This document shows, piece by piece, positions 33,673 to 41,904 of a stretch of 64,000 nt of DNA. The notes beneath the pieces are model-generated. The model was not told the origin of the DNA. It saw only the letters and a program-made list of their open reading frames with translations, and did not search any database. Position numbers and translations under genes: made by a program. The DNA is from UBA6059 sp965227155. GTDB lineage: Bacteria; Bacteroidota; Bacteroidia; Cytophagales; Cyclobacteriaceae. Positions within the stretch are counted from its first letter, which is position 1, and each line of letters begins with the position of its first letter. The stretch covers positions 2,170,001 to 2,234,000 of the forward strand of contig OZ245731.1 in the NCBI GenBank assembly GCA_965227155.1, in the 5' to 3' direction.

Positions 33673-33807
33673 CTAACAGTGGGTAAGGAATAATTTCAGT
33701 GCTTTGAAAAGAGGCTCTTGAAAAAGGGCTATCAGGCTAACGACCACTCCTGCTGCAATGATTAGAGCTGCAGGCCGGCTTTTTTTAACCATATTTTTTG
33801 ATTTCAT
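33673..33807 (-). CDS. Possible 44-aa single-helix membrane protein
   Basis: In the gap 33607-33921 a minus-strand frame encodes 44 residues: a basic N-terminus (MKSKNMVKKSR), one hydrophobic helix (about 12-29, PAALIIAAGVVVSLIALF) and an amphipathic C-terminal helix. The shape (positive-inside basic start, Ala/Val/Ile helix) is typical of small membrane proteins, but I know no family. An internal ATG at residue 6 is an alternative start. Only comparison with relatives can confirm it. Confidence 0.4.
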   Translation of the reverse strand: MKSKNMVKKSRPAALIIAAGVVVSLIALFQEPLFKALKLFLTHC

Positions 33808-33921
33808 TGGGCTTATTAGTTAGGCATAGGAGAAACAAAATCATTATTAATTCCCCCTACAGTCCTAATGCTGTTTTTTTAGAAAAAGTTGCCAGGGCCC
33901 ATCCCAGACCCTGACTTGTCA

Positions 33922-34299
33922 TTAATGTGCTACAGTTCCTTTTACCGAAAGATTTATAGCCTGATCCGAGAGATCAGTATAAACCTTGATCGTTTTATGG
34001 AACGAACCGGGTTTAGCGGCATTATAGACGGCATTTACCAAACCAATCTCTCCGGGTTTTATGGTGGAAGTGGTGTAATCCGTAACCGTACAGCCGCACG
34101 AGGATTGTACATTCACTATCCGAACATCCTGATCCGATTCATTGATAAAAGAGAAAGTGGCTGTGGCAGGCACATTCTTTTCGATTTGACCAAAATCGTG
34201 GTTTAATTTTTCCCAAATGATTTTTTCGTTGGAATTACTGGCATTGGATAAGCCAGCTACTAAGATCAAAAGGGTGATAGATACTAAAAGATTTTTCAT
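33922..34299 (-). CDS. Secreted DUF1573 protein
   Basis: A 125-residue protein with a signal peptide (1-20) and an immunoglobulin-like DUF1573 domain: NHDFGQIEKNVPATATFSFINESDQDVRI, the SSCGCTVTDYTT Cys motif and IKPGEIGLVNAVYNAAKPGSFHKTIKVYT. Such proteins are abundant secreted or periplasmic proteins of Bacteroidota without assigned function. The start is ATG 34299, directly before the signal sequence; a longer frame to 34338 would add 13 residues and disrupt it. Divergent from the first histidine kinase gene. Confidence 0.85.
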   Translation of the reverse strand: MKNLLVSITLLILVAGLSNASNSNEKIIWEKLNHDFGQIEKNVPATATFSFINESDQDVRIVNVQSSCGCTVTDYTTSTIKPGEIGLVNAVYNAAKPGSFHKTIKVYTDLSDQAINLSVKGTVAH

Positions 34300-34442
34300 T
34301 GTCATTAAATTTTTATAAAACATTGATTTAAATCCCAAAGCTTATGTGCTCTTGTACAAAACCCTGTTAATGAATTCCTAACAATTGTTAATGACTTGTT
34401 AAAGGTTTCAGAAAGCATAGTTTTTACGCTTAATTTTAGCGC

Positions 34443-35726
34443 ATGAGCCAGAAAATCATTCGTTTGATCATACTCCTCGCCACTATTTCCATCACAGGAA
34501 TTTTGGTTATCCAGGTTTTTTGGCTGAAGCGGGCATTCGACCTTCGCGAAAAGCAGTTCACATTAAATGTGAACCTGGCCTTGAAAAATGTTGTAGAGTC
34601 TCTCTGCAATTACAATGGCATAGACTACCCCGGTCAAAATCCTGTAGAGAAGCTCGCCTCCAACTATTTTGTGGTAAATATCAACAACATGATTGACCCG
34701 CAGGCGCTGGAATACTTTCTCAAGGCAGAATTTGAAAAGCGCGCCATCACAGCTGGCTTTGAATATGGCATTTATGATTGTGCGGATGAGCAAATGGTGT
34801 ATGGGGATATCGTTAATATGGAAGAGCCGGTCGAGGAAAACGATCAGAAGGCATTTCCTACGCTTGAGCGGAATGAATATTATTTCGGTGTTTATTTTCC
34901 GGACAGGCCTGCCGATATGGCCGGTCAGATGGGGATTTGGATATTTTCCACAGTGGTCCTGTTGATTGTGGTGATATATTTCACTTATACATTGTATGTC
35001 ATCCTGAAGCAGCGCCGCCTTTCAGAAATACAGCGGGACTTTATCAATAATATGACCCATGAGTTTAAAACCCCACTTTCTACCATCGCCATTTCAACGG
35101 GGGTACTCAAGGATCCGGCTATTGCGAGCCAACCCGAGCGCCTAATGAACTACGCCACCATTATCGAAAATGAAAATTCAAGATTGCAAAATCAGGTGGA
35201 GAGGGTATTGCAGATGGCTACTCTGGAAAAAGAAGAAATTCATCTCAAAAGAGAAGCTACTGATATGAATCGGCTGATACGCGAAGTTGTAGATCGCGTG
35301 GCAATACATGCTGAAGAGGTCAAGCCAGAGATTAACATGGAGCTCAAAGCCACTAATCATATGGTAATGGGAGACCGGCTTCACCTGGCAAACATTATTT
35401 TTAATCTAATTGACAATGGGATAAAATACTGCCATGTGCAGCCCATTATTCAAATAAAAAGCTATAATGAAGGGCAGACTTTAAATATCGAAGTAAAGGA
35501 TAATGGCATTGGTATTGCCAGTAAGGAGCAGAAAAGGATATTCGAGAAATTCTATCGGGTACCCACCGGTAACCTACATGATGTGAAGGGTTTCGGTATA
35601 GGTTTGAATTATGTGGAGCTGGTGGTAAAAGCCCATAAAGGTTCCATTTCGCTGGAAAGTGTACCAGATTCAGGCAGCACTTTTACCATATGCCTACCTA
35701 TTGTCAATTTGAATGATCTAAACTGA
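34443..35726 (+). CDS. Sensor histidine kinase (RprX-like), pair 1
   Basis: A 427-residue membrane kinase: membrane segments at about 7-27 and 161-185 flank a ~130-residue extracytoplasmic sensor. The H-box FINNMTHEFKTPLSTIAIS follows almost at once after the second segment without a HAMP domain (phosphorylated H206), and the ATPase domain has N box (IIFNLIDNGIKYC), G1 (VKDNGIGI) and G2 (GFGIGLNYVELVVKAHKG). This is the RprX-like layout of Bacteroidota. The cognate regulator follows after 57 nt. A TAATTTTA box lies 4 nt before the start codon (34431-34438). Signal sensed is unknown. Confidence 0.92.
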   Translation: MSQKIIRLIILLATISITGILVIQVFWLKRAFDLREKQFTLNVNLALKNVVESLCNYNGIDYPGQNPVEKLASNYFVVNINNMIDPQALEYFLKAEFEKRAITAGFEYGIYDCADEQMVYGDIVNMEEPVEENDQKAFPTLERNEYYFGVYFPDRPADMAGQMGIWIFSTVVLLIVVIYFTYTLYVILKQRRLSEIQRDFINNMTHEFKTPLSTIAISTGVLKDPAIASQPERLMNYATIIENENSRLQNQVERVLQMATLEKEEIHLKREATDMNRLIREVVDRVAIHAEEVKPEINMELKATNHMVMGDRLHLANIIFNLIDNGIKYCHVQPIIQIKSYNEGQTLNIEVKDNGIGIASKEQKRIFEKFYRVPTGNLHDVKGFGIGLNYVELVVKAHKGSISLESVPDSGSTFTICLPIVNLNDLN

Positions 35727-35783
35727 AGACTAGAACATATAAATAGGTTAAATGAAGGAAAGCATGGGAAACAAGTGTAGCGA

Positions 35784-36470
35784 ATGAAAAAGGTACTACT
35801 GGTCGAAGATGATAAAAACCTGAGGTTTGTAATCGAAGATGGTCTCCGCCATGCCGGCTACCAGGTACAAACCGCAAACCATGGGGAGGAAGGTTGGGTG
35901 CTTTTTCAGCAGCATGATTTTGACATTTGCCTGCTCGATGTAATGATGCCGGCTATGGATGGCTTTTCGCTAGCACGTCAAATCAGAGCTCAGGACAATC
36001 ACACACCAATTCTATTTATCACTGCTAAGTCTATGCTTGAAGACAAAATTGAGGCATTCCAATTGGGCGGTGACGATTATATCACCAAGCCCTTTGCCAT
36101 GGATGAGCTCATGCTGCGCATGGAGGTCTTTTTACGGCGAACCGGCTTAGCTATTGAGCCCAAAGAAGAGTATTTTGATCTGGGGGTGTTTAGGTTTTAT
36201 CCTCGATCCCTATGTCTTGAAGGCCCGCAGCAAAAAAGGACATTAACCCAGCGGGAGGCTGATTTGCTGCTGTTTTTTTGTGACCATGCCAACCAGGTGT
36301 TGAAAAGGGAAAAGATCCTCAAGGCCATCTGGGGAGATGATGATTATTTTATTGGCCGGTCGCTGGATGTTTTTATTTCCAAACTAAGAAAATACCTCCA
36401 GGAAGATCCAAGCATTCGCATTGTCAATTATCATGGTATCGGCTTCAAATTAGAAAAGCCTACTCCTTGA
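35784..36470 (+). CDS. OmpR-family response regulator (RprY-like), pair 1
   Basis: A 228-residue regulator: receiver domain with acidic pocket EDD (8-10), phosphoacceptor D52 in CLLDVMMP, and the conserved Lys in KPF, then a C-terminal winged helix (LTQREADLLLFFCDHANQVLKREKILKAIWGDDDYFIGRSLDVFISKLRKYL). It partners the kinase upstream. Its last 11 nt overlap the 3' end of the convergent gene for a secreted protein (ends 36460), so the two transcripts are antisense there. Confidence 0.93.
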   Translation: MKKVLLVEDDKNLRFVIEDGLRHAGYQVQTANHGEEGWVLFQQHDFDICLLDVMMPAMDGFSLARQIRAQDNHTPILFITAKSMLEDKIEAFQLGGDDYITKPFAMDELMLRMEVFLRRTGLAIEPKEEYFDLGVFRFYPRSLCLEGPQQKRTLTQREADLLLFFCDHANQVLKREKILKAIWGDDDYFIGRSLDVFISKLRKYLQEDPSIRIVNYHGIGFKLEKPTP

Positions 36471-37284
36471 TCACCAGTTTTTTGCTGTATTTGCTCTTGC
36501 CTCTTACAATGTCCAGAATATAGGTACCATGCACTACCCCTGCTAAATCAACATCTCGATCGTAGAAGCCCCGGAAGCTTACGAGAGACTCATTAAAAAA
36601 TACATTGCCTTGCTCATCGTAAATCTTCAGGGAGAGTGGTGCCTCCACATCGGTGCGAAACTTTATAGACAGCTTTTCACCTCTGGCCGCAGGTCTGATG
36701 TTCATTTCATAGATATGAATATCATTAATCAGACTCAGGTTGTTTTGCTTAATGAATGCCTTGTCCTCATTTTCATCGAAATCTTCTATGCTGACTTTCT
36801 GGTTTGCCCGGTTAAAATACCTGAAGTGCACATCAGCGTCATCTTCCCATCGTATGTCAAAATCCAGATTGGACAGATGTTCATCCAGCGCTTCCAGATG
36901 CCTGTCCATTGCTTTTAGAAGACTGTCTTTATTATGCAGGAACCGATCCTTATCAAACCGAAAAGTAAAAACACTATCTTCATTCTGCAAGTCAAAAAAC
37001 TGATGCCAGTTTGATTTTCCCCTATCCAAAGAGTCGTCTTTGAATATCATCACACGGGGAGGATTATCCCCGAAAAACGTCTTATAATCTTCATCATGCT
37101 TGAATGCCTGAGGGGCGCTGTAAGACTTCTTAAAAACCTTGCGGTGGCCGTCTTCCTCGGTAATTATTTCTACAGTATAGCTATGCTCCTCTTCCTGCGC
37201 ATTGGCAGTAAAGCATAATCCCGCAACCAGTATGCCCAGCAGGATGATTAAAAGATGATTTCGCTTTTGCATGAGTTTTGACAT
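36460..37284 (-). CDS. Secreted protein with C-terminal sorting-like domain
   Basis: A 274-residue protein: signal peptide (about 1-29, ending ANAQ), an acidic helical middle rich in Asp/Lys (DSLDRGKSNWHQFFDLQNEDSVFTFRFDKDRFLHNKDSLL) and a C-terminal ~80-residue beta domain (APLSLKIYDEQGNVFFNES, DVDLAGVVHGTYILDIVRGKSKYSKKLVI) that resembles type IX secretion type A sorting domains. The protein may be exported to the cell surface, if a T9SS exists here. It lies antisense between the two kinase/regulator pairs, overlapping the first regulator by 11 nt, and could be a regulatory target or accessory sensor; this is inference. ATG 37284 or the ATG at residue 5 may be used. Confidence 0.7.
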   Translation of the reverse strand: MSKLMQKRNHLLIILLGILVAGLCFTANAQEEEHSYTVEIITEEDGHRKVFKKSYSAPQAFKHDEDYKTFFGDNPPRVMIFKDDSLDRGKSNWHQFFDLQNEDSVFTFRFDKDRFLHNKDSLLKAMDRHLEALDEHLSNLDFDIRWEDDADVHFRYFNRANQKVSIEDFDENEDKAFIKQNNLSLINDIHIYEMNIRPAARGEKLSIKFRTDVEAPLSLKIYDEQGNVFFNESLVSFRGFYDRDVDLAGVVHGTYILDIVRGKSKYSKKLVIKE

Positions 37285-37392
37285 TAAAAAATGATGTATC
37301 GAAAGTACTATAAAGACGGATTGGGAGGTGTTAATGGGTGGTTAATTGTTGTTAAAAAAGGTTAATTTATTACCTAACGCTCCATTTGCCCG

Positions 37393-37400
37393 TAAATTTG
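37393..37400 (+). promoter_or_regulatory. -7 box (TAAATTTG) of the second histidine kinase gene
   Basis: Exact TAnnTTTG match ending 4 nt before the ATG at 37405, predicting a leaderless message. No TTG at the usual spacing upstream. Confidence 0.45.
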
Positions 37401-37404
37401 TTTG

Positions 37405-39015
37405 ATGAGTTTGAGGAAAATACGATGGATCATTGCGCTGATGAGTCTGGCTATGCTGGGATTGATCTATTTTCAATACTATTGGATTAAAAGTGTGCTG
37501 GAGGCCAATGAAGAACGGTTTCAGAAGGATGTGCGGGAGGCATTGGTAGCAGTAAGTACCAAGCTCGAAAAGAAGGAGGTGCTGGATGTGACTTTCGATA
37601 ACCTCAGCTCCCGGTTTAAATGGCAGATAGCCACAGGTGACCGGGAGGTGGAAATGATTGAAAGCACCTTTGAAAAGCGTATAGTGGATCTGGATTCATT
37701 AAAGCAAAATCCCCCCAAGCCAGAGCTCTCATTTAAGTTTGAAAATGGCAAAGTGTCCTCCATTGAAACCGAGGATGACTACCAGTTTATCATCTTTGAC
37801 CAAAGTGGCAATAAGCATGAGCATAAATGGGAAATGGGTAGTGATAGCCGTAGAAAAGCTATCCGCTCTGAGCGCTTGCACGAAAGCCTGCAAAAGGCAG
37901 TAAAAAAGTCTGAAATGGTGCAGGTTGTAATCCAGGAACTCCTCACCACAGAGCGTAGCATCAACAATCGCATCGAAAAAGCAGATATTGACTCTCTGCT
38001 GCATCAGGAGCTGGTAGCCAAAGGCATTGATATACCTTTTGAGTTTGGGGTATACGAGCCTATTTCAGCTAAAATGATCATGCAATCAGCAAAAGAAACC
38101 AATCCTGATCAGCTATTGGACACTGAGCTGCGGGCCAGTTTATTTCCCAATGATATTATTGGTGAGGTAAGTGAATTGTTGGTCATTTTCCCTGATCAGC
38201 AAAGTTTCCTTTTCAGGAAAATATGGCTTACACTTTCATCTTCGGTTTTTTTGGTGTTGATCATTGTCTTTTGCTTTAGCTATGCCATTTATACGATCCT
38301 CCGGCAAAAGAAGCTTTCTGAAATTAAGAATGACTTCATCAACAATATGACGCATGAGTTTAAAACGCCGATAAGTACCGTGTCTCTCGCATGTGAAGCG
38401 CTACAGGATGCCGAAGTGGGCAATAGCCCCGGTCTTAAAGAGCGGTACCTCAAAATCATTAGTGATGAAAATACGCGACTGGGATTGCAGGTGGAGAAAG
38501 TATTGCAAATGGCAGTAATTGAACGCAAAGATTTCAAACTGAAAAAGGAAATGGTTGACGTGCATGCCATCATCGACAAAGTGCTTGAAAATGTAGCGAT
38601 ACAGGTTTCCAGGAAAGGTGGTGCGGTTCATAAGGAACTGAAAGCCAGGCAAAGTGAGGTAGAGGCAGATGAAATGCATTTGACCAATATCATTTATAAC
38701 CTGCTGGACAATGCCAATAAGTATAGCCCGGAGCTACCGGATATCACAATACAGACACACGACACCAGGCAGGGCATTTCGATCTCTGTAAAAGACAGAG
38801 GCATTGGCATGTCACGCGATCAGGTGAATAAAATTTTTGAGCGATTCTACCGTATTCCTACCGGGAATGTGCACGATGTGAAAGGCTTTGGTCTTGGACT
38901 GGCTTATGTAAAAAGAGTAGTGGATGCCCATCAGGGAGAGATTCATGTAAAAAGTGAACCCTACAAAGGCAGTACCTTTGAGATATTTATTCCTGCACAC
39001 AATGGAAAAAACTAA
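37405..39015 (+). CDS. Sensor histidine kinase (RprX-like), pair 2
   Basis: A 536-residue membrane kinase, paralogous to the one at 34443. Membrane segments are at about 9-28 and 274-297, with a ~245-residue extracytoplasmic domain containing a coiled-coil-like helix (LEANEERFQKDVREALVAVSTKLEKKE). There is no HAMP domain; the H-box FINNMTHEFKTPISTVSLA (H317) has the same first 12 residues as pair 1. N box (IIYNLLDNANKYS), G1 (VKDRGIGM) and G2 (GFGLGLAYVKRVVDAHQG) follow. The start is ATG 37405; a TTG directly before it is not needed. Overlaps its regulator gene by 14 nt. Confidence 0.93.
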   Translation: MSLRKIRWIIALMSLAMLGLIYFQYYWIKSVLEANEERFQKDVREALVAVSTKLEKKEVLDVTFDNLSSRFKWQIATGDREVEMIESTFEKRIVDLDSLKQNPPKPELSFKFENGKVSSIETEDDYQFIIFDQSGNKHEHKWEMGSDSRRKAIRSERLHESLQKAVKKSEMVQVVIQELLTTERSINNRIEKADIDSLLHQELVAKGIDIPFEFGVYEPISAKMIMQSAKETNPDQLLDTELRASLFPNDIIGEVSELLVIFPDQQSFLFRKIWLTLSSSVFLVLIIVFCFSYAIYTILRQKKLSEIKNDFINNMTHEFKTPISTVSLACEALQDAEVGNSPGLKERYLKIISDENTRLGLQVEKVLQMAVIERKDFKLKKEMVDVHAIIDKVLENVAIQVSRKGGAVHKELKARQSEVEADEMHLTNIIYNLLDNANKYSPELPDITIQTHDTRQGISISVKDRGIGMSRDQVNKIFERFYRIPTGNVHDVKGFGLGLAYVKRVVDAHQGEIHVKSEPYKGSTFEIFIPAHNGKN

Positions 39016-39700
39016 GATTCTAATAGTAGAGGACGATCCCAATCTGGGTCAGATATTAAAGGAGTATTTACAGTTGAAAGGCTTCAGCACCCATCTCGCT
39101 ACCGATGGTGAGATGGGCCTTCAAGCTTTTCAAAATAATGCGTTTGATTTCTGTATACTGGATGTAATGATGCCCAAAAAAGACGGCTTTACGCTGACCA
39201 AGGAAATACGGGAAGTAGATCATGATGTCCCGATTATTTTTCTGACAGCCAAGTCCATGAAAGAGGATACGATTGAGGGATTCAGAGTAGGGGCTGATGA
39301 TTACCTTACAAAGCCATTTAGCATGGAAGAATTGCTGATGCGCATGAAAGCGATCATCAGAAGGGTAAGTAAATCTGCACAGGAGCAAAATGAAGCGCCC
39401 CAAAAGTTTAGCATAGGCCAATGCTTGCTCAATTGTGATCACCTGATATTAAAGACGCCCAAGCGTGAAATAAAACTTACCACCAAGGAGAATGACCTGA
39501 TGCGTATTTTTTGTAGGCATATCAATCGCACAGTAGAGCGAAGCGACGCATTGAAAGAGGTCTGGAAGGATGATTCTTATTTTAATGCCAGAAGTATGGA
39601 CGTGTACATTGCCAAGCTAAGGAAATACCTCAAAGATGATCCCTCATTGCAAATATTAACTATCCATGGTCAGGGCTTTAAGCTTGTAACTTTGCAATAA
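39002..39700 (+). CDS. OmpR-family response regulator (RprY-like), pair 2
   Basis: A 232-residue regulator: acidic pocket EDD (10-12), phosphoacceptor D54 in CILDVMMP, conserved Lys in KPF, and a winged-helix domain (LTTKENDLMRIFCRHINRTVERSDALKEVWKDDSYFNARSMDVYIAKLRKYL). ATG 39002 is taken as the start because the receiver domain begins there; longer in-frame starts lie inside the kinase gene. It overlaps the kinase by 14 nt. Similarity to the first pair suggests an ancient duplication. Confidence 0.93.
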   Translation: MEKTKILIVEDDPNLGQILKEYLQLKGFSTHLATDGEMGLQAFQNNAFDFCILDVMMPKKDGFTLTKEIREVDHDVPIIFLTAKSMKEDTIEGFRVGADDYLTKPFSMEELLMRMKAIIRRVSKSAQEQNEAPQKFSIGQCLLNCDHLILKTPKREIKLTTKENDLMRIFCRHINRTVERSDALKEVWKDDSYFNARSMDVYIAKLRKYLKDDPSLQILTIHGQGFKLVTLQ

Positions 39701-39764
39701 GATTCGTATTTTATGCTTTCGGTTTTAGATAAATTTTTTGTTTACTGTCAAATTAAGACAATTA

Positions 39765-39772
39765 TACATTTG
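39765..39772 (+). promoter_or_regulatory. -7 box (TACATTTG) upstream of the HisA-like gene
   Basis: Exact TAnnTTTG match; a TTTG lies at 39737-39740, 24 nt upstream, slightly longer than usual. The leader to the ATG at 39827 is 54 nt. Confidence 0.4.
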
Positions 39773-39826
39773 ATTTGCGGAGCATAATTCGCGATACGTT
39801 TACCATTTAATTTTAACTGCTACATA

Positions 39827-40555
39827 ATGCAATTAGTACCCTCCATTTCAGTTTTAAAAAACAGGACCGTACGCCTCATGAGAGGAAATTATGAGGAAGG
39901 CAAACACTATGAAGACAGCCCTGTAGATATTGCCAAAGCTTTTGAAGAGCATGGCATTGAGAGAATCCATTTTGTGGATCTGGAAGGCGCTAAGGAAGGT
40001 ACTCCTGTGAATTACCATGCGGTGGAGATGATCGCCAATTTCACTAAGTTGAGGATCAACTACTCAGGTGGTATACATACAGATGGGGATCTTAGCAAGG
40101 CATTGGAGCACGGTGCAGAAAGTGTGACCTCTGCCACCATCGCAGTGTACGACAAAGAATTGTTTGCATCCTGGCTGATGTCTTATGGCAGGGAAAAAAT
40201 AGCCCTTGGTGCAGATACCTTAGATGGCTTTCTTAGAGTTGGCGGTTGGCAAAAAGACACAAAAATCGAACTCTTCGAACATGTACGGTTTTTCTACGAT
40301 AGAGGATTAAAATACCTCAAAACAACCGATATCAGTCGTGATGGTGCCTTGCAGGGGCCAGCAATAGAGCTCTACAAGAGCATTTTAAAGGAATTTCCCA
40401 ATATATGCCTATATGCCAGCGGTGGTGTTCGCTCCATGGATGATATCAAAGAACTGCAGGATATCGGCGTACATGGTGTAGTGTTTGGCAAGGCTTTCTA
40501 CGAAGGAAAAATCACATTAAAAGACCTGGAGCAGTTTATGGCTGTTAATAAATAG
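39827..40555 (+). CDS. HisA-like (beta/alpha)8-barrel protein, missing the N-terminal catalytic Asp
   Basis: A 242-residue protein clearly related to phosphoribosyl-formimino-AICAR-P isomerase (HisA). Conserved parts are VRLMRGNYEEGKHYEDSP, the Thr/Asp segment TTDISRDGALQGP, YASGGVRSMDDI and GVVFGKAFYEGKITLKDLEQF. The start of strand 1 reads LVPSISVL, where HisA proteins have IPAIDLI, so the catalytic Asp (Asp8 in T. maritima HisA) is Ser here. The second acid lies in LGAD. Also GGG of the phosphate site is SGG (INYSGGIHTDGD). No other his gene is nearby. It may be a HisA paralogue with a different substrate, or a lineage variant; the fold is sure, the reaction is not. Confidence 0.75.
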   Translation: MQLVPSISVLKNRTVRLMRGNYEEGKHYEDSPVDIAKAFEEHGIERIHFVDLEGAKEGTPVNYHAVEMIANFTKLRINYSGGIHTDGDLSKALEHGAESVTSATIAVYDKELFASWLMSYGREKIALGADTLDGFLRVGGWQKDTKIELFEHVRFFYDRGLKYLKTTDISRDGALQGPAIELYKSILKEFPNICLYASGGVRSMDDIKELQDIGVHGVVFGKAFYEGKITLKDLEQFMAVNK

Positions 40556-40607
40556 CCGCCTACGATCCATCCATCCGCTGTTCAGTAACCTCAGCAATAA
40601 ATAAGGC

Positions 40608-40637
40608 TTGTTTTAAGACGGGCATGCATTATTTTAG
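40608..40637 (+). promoter_or_regulatory. Promoter of the bile-acid symporter gene (TTG-19-TATTTTAG)
   Basis: TTG at 40608-40610 and TATTTTAG at 40630-40637 (one mismatch to TAnnTTTG), 19 nt apart; the box ends 19 nt before the ATG. Confidence 0.45.
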
Positions 40638-40656
40638 GTAGCTAGTTTAGGAAATT

Positions 40657-41514
40657 ATGGATCAGACGGCTACCCTCATTTTAGCGATTTCCCTCATCAT
40701 CATCATGTTTGGTATGGGGTTGTCGCTTACTATCAATGATTTTCGCAGGATTGTGGTTTACCCCAGAGCCGTCCTCACGGGGCTTGTAAACCAACTGGTG
40801 TTGTTGCCCATTATTGGGTTTGGCCTGGCAGCACTAACCGGGGCAAGGCCCGAAATAGCCATTGGTATAATCATTCTGGCTGCCTGTCCGGGAGGTCCAA
40901 CTTCCAACCTTATCACCCACCTATCGAAGGGAGATACAGCATTGTCGGTTACGCTTACAGCGGTAAGTAGTATGATTACCATTTTCTCGATTCCCTTTCT
41001 TATTCAAATTGGACAGGAAACGTTTGTAGGAGCAGCGCAGCAGGTAGAAATAAATGTACCGCAGATTATGCTGCAATTGGTATTTATTACCATACTTCCT
41101 GTGAGCCTGGGTATGTCCATCAGAAAATTTAGTCCAGCATTTGCAGCCAAAATGGATCAGCCCGTTAAAATTGCCTCAGCCATAGTCTTCGTATTGGTGC
41201 TGGTGGGTGTAATCATAAAAGAAAAAGATAATCTCCCTGGCTACATGGCCGAATCAGGCTTGCTGGCTATGAGCCTGAATGTAGGTACTATGGCCCTGGG
41301 CTACTGGTCTGCGATGATTATGCGCCTACCACGGAGGCAACGCATCAGTATTTCCATTGAGTCGGGCATCCAAAATGGCACGTTAGCCATTGCCATAGCT
41401 ACAGTATCGCTTGGCAATAGCGAGTATGCCATAGCACCAGCTACTTATGGCATATTGATGTTCATTACTGGATTTTTGATGATTGGATGGGGTCTTAGAA
41501 AAGCAGATGCTTAA
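40657..41514 (+). CDS. Bile acid:sodium symporter family protein
   Basis: A 285-residue polytopic membrane protein of the BASS family with about 9 hydrophobic segments. Family features are FGMGLSLTINDFRRI near the start, LVNQLVLLPIIGFGLA, the unwound cross-over motif ILAACPGGPTSNLITHLSKGD and ESGIQNGTLAIAIA. It imports an organic acid with Na+; the true substrate in bacteria is rarely known. The stop TAA (41512-41514) abuts the stop of the convergent CTG-start gene. Confidence 0.88.
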   Translation: MDQTATLILAISLIIIMFGMGLSLTINDFRRIVVYPRAVLTGLVNQLVLLPIIGFGLAALTGARPEIAIGIIILAACPGGPTSNLITHLSKGDTALSVTLTAVSSMITIFSIPFLIQIGQETFVGAAQQVEINVPQIMLQLVFITILPVSLGMSIRKFSPAFAAKMDQPVKIASAIVFVLVLVGVIIKEKDNLPGYMAESGLLAMSLNVGTMALGYWSAMIMRLPRRQRISISIESGIQNGTLAIAIATVSLGNSEYAIAPATYGILMFITGFLMIGWGLRKADA

Positions 41515-41820
41515 CTATTCTTCAGCAATGGCTTGCTTACTTTCGGTAGATTCATTCAACTCACCATATTTTACTTTATAAACCATGTAAAACAGGAAGT
41601 TGTATTTAGAAATGGAATGAAGACTGCTGTCAGTTTTTACCGCTGATCTTTCTACGCTTTCTTTATTTTCCTCTTTATCACCCTCATTTTCAGCATTTTT
41701 TTCACTTTGCTTTTTGTCTTCCTCGCTTACTAAAGTGCCTTTTTTATCGTCTGTAGCATAGGCGTTAGGCGCTTGCGCAAGCAGAAAAATGAGGGGAATT
41801 ATGGAAAATAGAAGTTTCAG
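41515..41820 (-). CDS. Exported small protein with probable CTG start
   Basis: A minus-strand frame open for 102 codons without ATG, GTG or TTG. From CTG at 41820 it reads as a textbook signal peptide (KLLFSIIPLIFLLAQAPNAYA after the initiator), then a Lys/Glu/Asn-rich low-complexity stretch and a C-terminal segment SKYNFLFYMVYKVKYGEL. In the open frame upstream, reaching back to a TGA at 41873-41875, there is no standard start. A TTG-21-TATATTCG promoter (41847-41878) lies 26 nt before the CTG. The charged linker and conserved-looking hydrophobic end suggest a real exported protein of unknown function; either CTG initiates, or a former ATG has mutated. Confidence 0.6.
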   Translation of the reverse strand: MKLLFSIIPLIFLLAQAPNAYATDDKKGTLVSEEDKKQSEKNAENEGDKEENKESVERSAVKTDSSLHSISKYNFLFYMVYKVKYGELNESTESKQAIAEE

Positions 41821-41846
41821 TGTATTCTTGTTTGGTAAATGGAGAA

Positions 41847-41878
41847 CGAATATAGCAAAGAATTGTTTGAATCTTCAA
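41847..41878 (-). promoter_or_regulatory. Promoter of the CTG-start gene (TTG-21-TATATTCG)
   Basis: On the minus strand TTG at 41876-41878 and TATATTCG at 41847-41854 (one mismatch to TAnnTTTG) are 21 nt apart. Confidence 0.45.
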
Positions 41879-41904
41879 TATTTCTCATAAATACTGTGCG
41901 CTAA

